A program made the position numbers and the translations under genes. The notes beneath the pieces are model-generated. The model saw nothing but the letters and a program-made list of their open reading frames with translations. It was not told the origin of the DNA and ran no database searches. From Candidatus Bathyarchaeota archaeon (GTDB taxonomy: Archaea; Thermoproteota; Bathyarchaeia; Bathyarchaeales; Bathycorpusculaceae), in the NCBI GenBank assembly GCA_018396615.1, contig JAGTQT010000058.1, positions 1 to 9,197 of the forward strand: 9,197 bases of DNA, written 5' to 3'. How positions within the stretch are numbered: position 1 is the first letter of the stretch; every line of letters begins with the position of its first letter. Positions 1-6,009 of the stretch are shown piece by piece.

Positions 1-1793
1 AGATAAACGGCTTTTTCACATCTAATTCTAAGTCTCCAGCCGCCATCAACATCGCGAAATCTCGACGGATTCGCTGCAACAGTCTGATTCACATGTAAAT
101 CAGCTGACCCAATTGTAGTGTTCATGTAGCCTTCTCCGCTGTTTGGAAACTGGCTTGCCTGGTAATCATACAGCTGGAACGTAGCGGTCGTATTTTCAGT
201 TGTGGATGAGGCATCTATTGCCCATTCGAGCTGCGCCCAGTTCAGCGTGTTCGAGTTGCCCGTGAACTCGGCTTCAACGATCTGGAAAAGGGCTGGCAAC
301 ATGCATGAGATCAGCCGCGCATTTTTCACCTTGGCACTTGTGGATTCACCCATCCACCTTATCTGATCGCTCTTTGCTCCAACAGTGAGATTCTGCTTAG
401 TGATGAAGAAGGCTGACTCGTAAGATGTTGCGGCACAATGCTCAACAAGAGGCAATGCTCTTGACGATGAATCAGTTTGAAAGTCCAAGCCTACTGAGGA
501 CGTTGTGGAGCCTGATTGATAAGCAATTGAGCCCATAATCAAGTAGCTTCCTTCTTGAGCCGTGTAGGTGTTTACTACTTTGTCATACCAGATGCCACTG
601 GCAGGGGTAGTGGACTCCCCTTCACTTTCAGCATAATAGTCAGCTTCAAACTGGCTGAGCCTTATCAAGGCAAGGTGAGCATAGTTTACGCCGGCAGTAG
701 CCGCAGTCGAAGAAGAACAATACTGAATTCTGAAGTCATGAGAACCCGCAGTCAAAGAAACCTTCCGCATCACGCCAAAAGTGTAGTAGTTTGCGCTTGT
801 TCCGCTTCCTGGTCTTCCAATGGTATCCGCATGAACCGTTGTGCCGTTCTGAACAAGTCTGATTTTAACGTCCCGGGAAGTTGATGACCCACGATAGTTT
901 GCGCTGCCGAGAAGGAGGTACTCTCCATCAACAGGAGACGTGAATGATAGAGTTGCCTTATCCTGCCAGCTTGTGCTGCTTGTCGTGGAAAGTGACTCGC
1001 TTTCCGCATGCTCTGTCTGTGCACTTAATATAAGTAGCCGTGTATTTCTAATGTAGGCGGTTCCCGCCGTATTGCTTGTGCAAAACTGTATTTTGACAAG
1101 GTAGTTGACTCCTTCGCTCATGGTGAGGCATTTCAGTCCGCAGAAAGGATACCAGTCGGTAGAGTCCTTAACCCTGTACAATAGCTCTTGGTGTGTTGAC
1201 GAATTGACGGTAAGCCGCGCTTTTGCTTGATAGTTAGTGTTTGAACCTTGCACCTCGGCTGATGCTACAATCATGAATGTCGCGGTCGCTTGAGGTGTGA
1301 AGCTGATTGAGACTTTATCTTGATACGCTGTGCTGGTAGTTGATGAAATTCCTGTGCTTTCTTGGTATGCAATCTCGTAGTTAGGGTAACTTTGAAAACG
1401 CATGTAGTTTCCATCATCTGTTCTTAAGTCAGAGACGTCGCCTGCGATGTGCTTTGTCGAACCACCAAGGGCAAAGTCTCCTGGATTAAAAACTCGTGTT
1501 CTCTCTTCCACAAAAGTTTCGTATGCATCACCCATAGTTTTCGTGTCTGTGAATGTGCCACTCTGCCGTATCCCAACGGTCGCCGTAAATTCTTCTTGTG
1601 CGGTGAACCAAGGTGAACTGACAATATTTGTGACATTGGTAATAGCCAAGTTTTCTTGCATTCTTTCCAGATCCAGCTGATTCATTTCGTAGCTCCAGAT
1701 AATGATGTTCCCAACTATGATTGTGATCAGCACTAGGCTCAGCATTACGACTATTACGTTGCTAACTCCACGTTTGTCCCGCCTAAGGCGCAT
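1..1793 (-). CDS. Large modular pilin-like surface protein with class III signal peptide (C-terminus beyond window)
   Basis: The minus strand is open for 597 codons from an ATG at 1793 to the window edge with no stop, so the protein is partial. The N-terminus is basic (MRLRRDKRG) and is followed by a hydrophobic segment at residues 10-33 starting VSNVIVV. This is the layout of an archaeal class III signal peptide, with predicted cleavage after Gly9 and the hydrophobic helix kept for assembly into a filament. Residues 34-137 form a linker domain. Residues 138-498 hold three homologous beta-rich modules, and residues 499-597 begin a different Ser/Thr-rich module. There are seven N-X-S/T sequons (N53, 197, 316, 428, 534, 558, 569), as expected for a glycosylated exterior. 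A GGGAGG lies 8 nt before the ATG, and the start overlaps the preceding pilin gene by 11 nt. It is probably a pilus subunit, tip adhesin or surface-anchored protein assembled by the adjacent machinery. The exact role is inferred; the reading frame is certain. Confidence 0.9.
   Translation of the reverse strand, partial: MRLRRDKRGVSNVIVVMLSLVLITIIVGNIIIWSYEMNQLDLERMQENLAITNVTNIVSSPWFTAQEEFTATVGIRQSGTFTDTKTMGDAYETFVEERTRVFNPGDFALGGSTKHIAGDVSDLRTDDGNYMRFQSYPNYEIAYQESTGISSTTSTAYQDKVSISFTPQATATFMIVASAEVQGSNTNYQAKARLTVNSSTHQELLYRVKDSTDWYPFCGLKCLTMSEGVNYLVKIQFCTSNTAGTAYIRNTRLLILSAQTEHAESESLSTTSSTSWQDKATLSFTSPVDGEYLLLGSANYRGSSTSRDVKIRLVQNGTTVHADTIGRPGSGTSANYYTFGVMRKVSLTAGSHDFRIQYCSSSTAATAGVNYAHLALIRLSQFEADYYAESEGESTTPASGIWYDKVVNTYTAQEGSYLIMGSIAYQSGSTTSSVGLDFQTDSSSRALPLVEHCAATSYESAFFITKQNLTVGAKSDQIRWMGESTSAKVKNARLISCMLPALFQIVEAEFTGNSNTLNWAQLEWAIDASSTTENTTATFQLYDYQASQFPNSGEGYMNTTIGSADLHVNQTVAANPSRFRDVDGGWRLRIRCEKAVY
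300..1382 (-). repeat. Three tandem diverged protein modules inside the surface protein
   Basis: Three consecutive modules cover residues 138-258, 259-380 and 381-498 (DNA 1020-1382, 654-1019 and 300-653). Each repeats the same order of landmarks: an ES.STT..S stretch, then YQDKVSISF / WQDKATLSF / WYDKVVNTY with the Asp at residues 159, 278 and 404, then a hydrophobic strand (TFMIVAS / EYLLLGS / SYLIMGS), then QGSN / RGSS / QSGS. The first two then share IQFCTSNTAGTA / IQYCSSSTAATAG, and all three end in N..(R/H)L..... Spacing of the Asp marker is 119 and 126 residues. The repeats are recognisable at protein level and not obviously at DNA level, so the duplications are old. The alternating hydrophobic pattern suggests beta-sandwich folds. 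Confidence 0.8.
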
Positions 1794-2199
1794 TGTAGTA
1801 GCCTCCCACATGCGTGCCTCTGGCTGTCACAATGTTTAAATGGTACAAGCCGGCTGAAGACCAGCCTCCTGTTATGTTGAGCCATCCGCTTTTTCCTATC
1901 TCGAGCCTGAAGGGTGAAGTGAATAATCTAGAAGTGTGGTTTACGTATGCTGCGGCAACTTCGATGGAGACTTTGCCAATATTGCGCATGTACACTCTAA
2001 TGTATCCTGTTGTGTTGTCAAACCAGACGTCTTCGATGATTAGGCGTTCGCTCATATTCTCCCGCAGGTTCGTAGTTATGACGTATGTTGCAGTTGTTGC
2101 AACAGCCATCGCTGCAACAGCTACAACCGTAAGCAATAGATTGCTTAGCACTGGCGTTATGGCCCTTTTATTGTGGAAAAATCTTGACATAAATTTCAT
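1783..2199 (-). CDS. Small type IV pilin-like protein (archaeal class III signal peptide)
   Basis: This 138-residue protein has the N-terminal tripartite signature of an archaeal pilin: a basic start (FFHNKRA), then ITPVLSNLLL and a hydrophobic helix to about residue 42. The likely peptidase cleavage site is after Ala13, giving a mature protein of about 125 residues. The remainder looks like a small beta domain (IRVYMRNIGKVSIEVAAAYV) with three N-glycosylation sequons (N62, N87, N108). Start choice: GAGGTG lies 5 nt before the ATG at 2199; a second in-frame ATG at 2190 is possible but less well placed. It follows the TadC-like gene directly, and its Shine-Dalgarno covers that gene's stop codon. 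It overlaps the large surface protein gene by 11 nt. It could be a major or minor pilin; its position next to a much larger pilin-like protein makes either a scaffold or an initiator role possible. Confidence 0.85.
   Translation of the reverse strand: MKFMSRFFHNKRAITPVLSNLLLTVVAVAAMAVATTATYVITTNLRENMSERLIIEDVWFDNTTGYIRVYMRNIGKVSIEVAAAYVNHTSRLFTSPFRLEIGKSGWLNITGGWSSAGLYHLNIVTARGTHVGGYYNAP
1802..1807 (-). promoter_or_regulatory. Shine-Dalgarno of the large surface protein gene
   Basis: GGGAGG on the minus strand, 8 nt before the ATG at 1793. It lies inside the 3' end of the small pilin gene, which fixes the start codon and points to coupled translation of the two pilin-like genes. Confidence 0.75.
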
Positions 2200-2204
2200 C
2201 TAGG

Positions 2205-2210
2205 CACCTC
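2205..2210 (-). promoter_or_regulatory. Shine-Dalgarno of the small pilin gene, overlapping the TadC stop codon
   Basis: GAGGTG on the minus strand, 5 nt before the ATG at 2199. It overlaps the TGA stop (2211-2209) of the TadC-like gene, so terminating ribosomes sit on the initiation site. This supports the longer start (2199) over the in-frame ATG at 2190. Confidence 0.65.
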
Positions 2211-3024
2211 ACAGGAACAGCCTCAAAGCGAAGTAGCCGAGCAGCATCATGATGAGGCTGTGCTTTAGTCCAGCTACGATTGTTCCTTCTCCCATTTTTC
2301 CAGCTACTAGTCCCCCAAAGAAAGCTTGAATTGCTGTCATGTGAAAGAATGATCTCTGCATTATTTCTGGAGATATTGTTGCTTGCGTTCCAAGCGTCGG
2401 CACTCCCTCGATGCTTGCAAAGAAAGATTTGAAGAGGATAATGACGGTAAACACAAAGACAAAGAAAGCCACGTAAATTATCGCTATGTACGGCCTGCTT
2501 CTTGTGCGGCGCTCTTTTTCCAGCATAAGCGTTGTCTGTATAAATTTGCCCATTGGATCGAAAACTTTCTCCACGTGTCCTCCTGAACGGCTTGCCTCAA
2601 TTATCATGGGAACGGTTCTCTGGACAAGCACAGTTTTTACTCTCCGTCCCAAAGCGAGAAGTGCCTCTTCAAAAGACATGCCCCAAGATATCTGCGCGTT
2701 CATTTTCTGCAACTCAGCCGTAAGCGGGCCATACTTCCTCTTTGCGGCTTCTTCAAGTGCTTGTGGTAACGTCATTCCCGTCTCCTGAGCCTGTACAATG
2801 CTTCTGAAAAGATCGGGTAGGTGTTCATCTAGTGCCTTTCTCCACTTATAGTCGATGTAGTTTAGCACTGCTGGCGGAAAAACCGCAATTATGACAGCGA
2901 AAAAGGCAAAGTCGTCAAGCATGCTGGCTGTTCCGAAAAAGATGTAAGCAAACAGAACAATAGCTACTGCTACGGAAACCGAGAAAACCCAAGTCATTTT
3001 TATTGTTCGAGCTTCTATTTTCAT
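2209..3024 (-). CDS. Type II/IV secretion F family membrane protein, TadC-like platform subunit
   Basis: This 271-residue integral membrane protein is the second of two neighbouring T2SF-type proteins. Hydrophobic segments lie at about 12-31 and 39-57, followed by a long cytoplasmic helical domain (about 58-178) and further segments at about 179-200, 229-245 and 252-271. The cytoplasmic part has the T2SF pattern: HLPDLFRSIVQAQETGMTLP (68-87) with Glu/Gly at the turn, and a second half with IIEASRSGGHVEKVF (141-155). Family knowledge: such proteins form the inner-membrane platform on which the hexameric ATPase acts to push pilins out of the membrane. It starts 8 nt after the TadB-like gene with only a weak GGTAG upstream, so its translation probably depends on coupling. 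A later in-frame ATG (Met10) is an alternative start. Half-size paired T2SF proteins are typical of Tad and archaeal Epd-type pili, rather than archaella with one FlaJ. Confidence 0.87.
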   Translation of the reverse strand: MKIEARTIKMTWVFSVSVAVAIVLFAYIFFGTASMLDDFAFFAVIIAVFPPAVLNYIDYKWRKALDEHLPDLFRSIVQAQETGMTLPQALEEAAKRKYGPLTAELQKMNAQISWGMSFEEALLALGRRVKTVLVQRTVPMIIEASRSGGHVEKVFDPMGKFIQTTLMLEKERRTRSRPYIAIIYVAFFVFVFTVIILFKSFFASIEGVPTLGTQATISPEIMQRSFFHMTAIQAFFGGLVAGKMGEGTIVAGLKHSLIMMLLGYFALRLFL

Positions 3025-3032
3025 TGTTTATT

Positions 3033-4034
3033 CTACCATTTTGGTGAAACAGAGTCCAAGATTATCAGGAACATTATCGACCCTAAAGGAATCCCAATGT
3101 ACGTAAGCAAGTTGAGAATGAGATCTGGGCTCAAAATGCCTAGGCCACCACCACCAAGCATCGCCATCACCGCAAGCATAATAACCAAAAGCAACGGGCC
3201 CGTGACAAGTATGGCAACATAGAACTCTGAAAGTATAGAGAGGGTGTCTGAGAACTTCCGCAGACTCATTCGCTTCAACTTCATGTACTGATCAGACTTG
3301 ACACGCAGATACCCTGCGAGGTTGCCGCCTGAATGGATAGTTGAGATAAAACCCTCAAGCATCTCGTGAAGTCTTTCAGAGGGCGTTCGCTTCGAAGATT
3401 CATTGAGGGCGGAGATTATGTCTTTTCCAAAGAGGTTCACGTCTCTCACTATGTTTCTAGCTTCCTCGGAAATGGCTAGGGGCACACTTAGATTTGAAAG
3501 TGAATAGAAAGTCTTCTCTGGAGAAACGCCCGCGCTTGCGAGAATAGCCATATAGCCCGTGGTGAAAGGTAACTCGTCTTCCAGCTCTCTTCGAAGTTTG
3601 TCGGCACGGTAAAGAGGATAAACGTAAAACCCTATTATTGAGAAAGCAAACGCGAATAGGCTTCCGCCGACGCCGAAAAGAACGGAGGACAACAAGGGAA
3701 TGTGGAGAAAGAAGTAGGTTATACATGGAGTAAGCAGCAAGGATGTGAATGTCGCTATGATTGCCGCAAGAAGAGCCAAACTAACATATACTCGAATGTT
3801 TATCTTTAAGCCCGACCTATACAGGCCGGGAGCTAAATCTCTAAAAAGGGGTAGAACGCGTTCTGTTTTTTCTCCGATGAGCTGATAGGCTACAGAATGA
3901 GGTTCGGCAAGTGTGGGATTGTCTTCTTTCAACTCCTTTTTAAGTTTCAGAGATTTCGGCAAAGACAGCTTGAGCTTTGCTTGAAGACGAAGAATAAACG
4001 CCTTGAGCTTTTTGACAGCTTTGTTTTCCTTCAT
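3033..4034 (-). CDS. Type II/IV secretion F family membrane protein, TadB-like platform subunit
   Basis: This protein of 333 residues has a long, strongly basic N-terminus (about 1-40, many Lys and Leu). Hydrophobic segments lie at about 80-104 and 110-141, a cytoplasmic T2SF domain at about 145-265, and a C-terminal membrane pair at about 270-293 and 304-328. Within the cytoplasmic domain ELPFTTGYMAILASAGVSPE (154-173) and FISTIHSGGNLAGYL (219-233) match the T2SF pattern of an acidic helix followed by a turn with Gly. The stretch AMLGGGGLGI lies between the last two membrane segments. It overlaps the ATPase gene by 4 nt (ATGA), a coupled start, with GGTGGGG just upstream. The product should pair with the TadC-like protein to form the pilus assembly platform. 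The N-terminal basic extension may contact the ATPase or lipid head groups; that part is inference. Confidence 0.87.
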   Translation of the reverse strand: MKENKAVKKLKAFILRLQAKLKLSLPKSLKLKKELKEDNPTLAEPHSVAYQLIGEKTERVLPLFRDLAPGLYRSGLKINIRVYVSLALLAAIIATFTSLLLTPCITYFFLHIPLLSSVLFGVGGSLFAFAFSIIGFYVYPLYRADKLRRELEDELPFTTGYMAILASAGVSPEKTFYSLSNLSVPLAISEEARNIVRDVNLFGKDIISALNESSKRTPSERLHEMLEGFISTIHSGGNLAGYLRVKSDQYMKLKRMSLRKFSDTLSILSEFYVAILVTGPLLLVIMLAVMAMLGGGGLGILSPDLILNLLTYIGIPLGSIMFLIILDSVSPKW

Positions 4035-5599
4035 TTCAACCCCACCCTTGCTTTTTGAAAAACACGGTTCGGGTTAGCATAGTATTCGCGGATAACTTTG
4101 GCTACATCTATATAGCGTCTTATGCCTTTGCTGACCATCCATTCTAAGACCGTTTTTCTTGCGTAAATGCTCTGTTTGATGGTTTCACTATCAACGCCTG
4201 TTTTCCTCATGTATTCTTCCAGTAAACTGCTCTCTCCAGAAAAGGCAAATTTGTCTTCTTTAGGCATCCAGCGAAAGATTTCTTTGGTGGCAACATTTTT
4301 CGTTTTTGGGTCAATTCCCACAACTTCAGATGTAAATGCTGCTCGCCTAGACGGTTTCCCATCAATCTCCGTTCTAATCATGACCATTATTACGTCAGCC
4401 ATAGCTATGAGCGACTGGGGTATGTTCATAGGCTCAGACCGCAGACGATTAATTACGGCTTCAACCGATTCCGCATGTATCGTGCTCATGCCCAAGTGTC
4501 CTGTGGCCATGGCTTGAAACAGTGTGTAAGCTTCTTCGCCTCTTACTTCCCCAACAATGATGTAGTCAGGTCTTTGTCTCACTGCTGCCTTTAGAAGATC
4601 AAAGAGGGTTATTGACCCGCTCTTTTTGTCTTCGTGTCCGAAGCCCAGCCTTACGACTGATGGTATCCAGTTTTCATGTGGAAGGTTAAGTTCTTGTGTG
4701 TCTTCGACGCTTACAATCTTCATTTCAGGCTTGATAAACATTGACAAACAGTTCAGTATAGTGGTTTTTCCAGCAGCCACACCGCCTGCAACGATAACTG
4801 AAGCCCTGTTCTCTATAATGTACCATAGGTACGCCGCCATTTCCGAAGAGAGCGTGTTAAAAGAGATTAAATCAGAAATCGTCAGGGGATCTACTTTGAA
4901 GCGTCGGATGGTGAAGGTTGAGCCTCTTCTTGTAACCTCGTTTCCATATGTTAGTTGTATGCGGCTGCCGTCGGGAAGCGAGGCATCAAGCATCGGTGAT
5001 GCTATAGAGATGTTCTTTCCGGCAAGATATGCAAGGCGAATTATGAATGAATTAAGTTCAGTTTCTTCTTTGAACATGATGTTTGTCGGAAGAGACTCGT
5101 AAATCCTGTGCCAAACGTAAATTGGAATGTTCACTCCATCGGCAGATATATCTTCGATCATGTGGTCTTTCATTAATGGGTCGATTTTTCCATAGCCTAG
5201 AAAGTCTCTTACAATGTAGTAAGCAAGCTTGTCTACTGCTTCCGGTCTTACTTTGACGCGGTATTTTCTGATGATCTCCTTTGTTTTTTCTTTCAAGTAG
5301 TTTTCGGCTTTCTCTCGTGTTTCTATTTCTCGAAGGTTAACGTCCACTTCATCCATTAGGAAGGCTTTGATTTGCTGCAGATGTTTTTCTTCCTCTTGCT
5401 GAAGTGTAGGCTCGATTACTTCGTAGACGGTTTTCTGAGTGTCCGGGTCTTTGACGATGGCTGCGTAGACGTATGGTTCTTGTATTTGGTAGGCTTCTCT
5501 GAAGGCTGTTGGCTTTTTGGCTTGCGGCTCGAGTGCTATTCCTGCTGCTGGTTTTTCAACGAGTATTTTGGTGGTTTCACGTTTCTGTTTTTTGACCGT
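4031..5599 (-). CDS. Type II/IV secretion system hexameric ATPase, TadA/FlaI family (start at ACG or upstream; ATG at 5356 is internal)
   Basis: This is the motor of the pilus system: a cytoplasmic ATPase that binds the T2SF platform. Numbered from the ATG at 5356 (441 residues), it shows PMLDASLPDGSRIQ (121-134), Walker A GGVAAGKTT (191-199), the Asp box SVEDT (216-220), Walker B YIIVGEVRG (265-273) and the His box GHLGMSTIHAES (286-297), so all catalytic motifs are present. The frame stays open upstream to a TGA at 5659-5657, and the extra sequence looks real: it includes EPYVYAAIVKDPDT and TVYEVIEPTLQQEEEKHLQQ, which match the N-terminal domain of this family. No ATG, GTG or TTG occurs there. 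A GGAGG at 5612-5608 stands 8 nt before an ACG at 5599, which would give 522 residues, close to archaeal FlaI (about 510). I therefore place the start at 5599. Conventional gene finders would report 4031-5356. Confidence 0.85.
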   Translation of the reverse strand, partial: TVKKQKRETTKILVEKPAAGIALEPQAKKPTAFREAYQIQEPYVYAAIVKDPDTQKTVYEVIEPTLQQEEEKHLQQIKAFLMDEVDVNLREIETREKAENYLKEKTKEIIRKYRVKVRPEAVDKLAYYIVRDFLGYGKIDPLMKDHMIEDISADGVNIPIYVWHRIYESLPTNIMFKEETELNSFIIRLAYLAGKNISIASPMLDASLPDGSRIQLTYGNEVTRRGSTFTIRRFKVDPLTISDLISFNTLSSEMAAYLWYIIENRASVIVAGGVAAGKTTILNCLSMFIKPEMKIVSVEDTQELNLPHENWIPSVVRLGFGHEDKKSGSITLFDLLKAAVRQRPDYIIVGEVRGEEAYTLFQAMATGHLGMSTIHAESVEAVINRLRSEPMNIPQSLIAMADVIMVMIRTEIDGKPSRRAAFTSEVVGIDPKTKNVATKEIFRWMPKEDKFAFSGESSLLEEYMRKTGVDSETIKQSIYARKTVLEWMVSKGIRRYIDVAKVIREYYANPNRVFQKARVGLK

Positions 5600-5607
5600 G
5601 TTCGGTG

Positions 5608-5612
5608 CCTCC
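5608..5612 (-). promoter_or_regulatory. Shine-Dalgarno in front of an ACG codon, probable ATPase start
   Basis: GGAGG on the minus strand with the spacer CACCGAAC (8 nt) before ACG at 5599-5597. The spacing equals that of the GGGAGG and ATG of the large surface protein gene (8 nt). The codons that follow read Val-Lys-Lys-Gln-Lys-Arg, a plausible cytoplasmic N-terminus. It argues that translation starts here despite the missing ATG. Confidence 0.55.
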
Positions 5613-5661
5613 GCTATTGGACTGTGGAATGGTCTTTTTCGAAGATATACTATGTATCAAG

Positions 5662-5671
5662 TCTTAATAAG
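5662..5671. promoter_or_regulatory. AT-rich element in the divergent intergenic region, possible TATA box of the pilus operon
   Basis: TCTTAATAAG on the plus strand reads CTTATTAAGA on the minus strand. It sits about 65 nt before the proposed ATPase start, which would allow a transcript start near 5640 and a leader of about 40 nt. Because the core CTTAATAAG is almost symmetrical, it cannot be assigned to one direction by sequence alone. The rest of 5600-5740 is AT-rich with no other clear signal. Confidence 0.3.
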
Positions 5672-5740
5672 TCATATGCACGGTCAATCTTGAGCCTCAT
5701 TAACACCACCAAATACAAAAACACAATAAACAGATTCTAC

Positions 5741-5977
5741 ATGAAGAAATCCATGAACCAAACAAACAAAAAACACAAGCACACAAAGCAGCGAAGAAGC
5801 ACAAAATTCTGCCCAAAATGCGGCTCCATCGATATCTTTTGGGCTTCAGGTCTACCGCAATTATGGTCTATTTGGGAATGTCGAAGATGCGGCTACCGCG
5901 GCGCATTGATACTTGAAGACGGCAAACTTGCCAAAAAACTAGAGGAAAAATTCGCTGAAAAAGACAAGAGCCGATAA
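5741..5977 (+). CDS. Small basic zinc-ribbon protein
   Basis: This 78-residue protein is the only convincing plus-strand gene. Residues 1-22 are strongly basic and polar (KKHKHTKQRR at 10-19). A four-cysteine zinc ribbon follows: CPKC at Cys24 and Cys27, CRRC at Cys47 and Cys50, each followed by Gly. The knuckles are separated by 19 residues containing IFWASGLPQLWSIWE. The C-terminus is a charged helix (GKLAKKLEEKFAEKDKSR). The layout resembles archaeal stand-alone zinc-ribbon proteins related to transcription-factor and RNA-polymerase-subunit ribbons, so nucleic-acid binding is likely, but no specific function is recognised. Start choice: the frame is open further upstream (to 5372), but that part lies antisense to the ATPase coding sequence and is not protein-like. 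The first sensible start is ATG 5741, with ATG 5753 as alternative. No Shine-Dalgarno is seen, so the transcript may be leaderless. It is transcribed divergently from the pilus operon and ends 32 nt from the convergent hxlB. Confidence 0.78.
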   Translation: MKKSMNQTNKKHKHTKQRRSTKFCPKCGSIDIFWASGLPQLWSIWECRRCGYRGALILEDGKLAKKLEEKFAEKDKSR

Positions 5978-6009
5978 TAAACCCGAAAGTGTTCACCGCA
6001 TGTTTCTGG

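Noticed and set aside
770..1636. Short minus- and plus-strand open frames within 555-1680
   Set aside because: They lie in other frames of a 597-codon uninterrupted minus-strand reading frame that has a signal peptide and internal repeats. They show no start signals or family features.
1783..5599. Archaellum (flagellum) operon
   Set aside because: The ATPase resembles FlaI, but the T2SF protein is split in two and no FlaH, FlaF/FlaG or archaellin-type gene is present. A Tad/Epd-like pilus fits better.
5357..5675. A frameshift joining an upstream ATG (5675) or GTG (5681) to the ATPase frame
   Set aside because: On the minus strand both run directly into TAA at about 5668, so neither can supply the start by a single frameshift near the gene. 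The ACG with a well-placed GGAGG explains the data better.
5711..5720. AAATACAAAA as a TATA box for a leaderless zinc-ribbon transcript
   Set aside because: The position, about 27 nt before ATG 5741, is right, but the sequence is a poor match in a generally A-rich stretch, so it is not listed as a feature.
5372..5740. Long plus-strand open frame in phase with the zinc-ribbon gene, which would give a 201-residue protein
   Set aside because: It is antisense to the ATPase coding extension. Its translation is rich in Phe, Cys and Trp without family features, while the minus strand encodes a recognisable ATPase N-terminus. The zinc-ribbon protein starts at 5741.
5955..6009. Terminator between the convergent zinc-ribbon and hxlB genes
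   Set aside because: No stem-loop followed by a T run is visible. The only T-rich stretch for the minus strand (complement of about 5960-5972) is short and lies inside the zinc-ribbon coding sequence.
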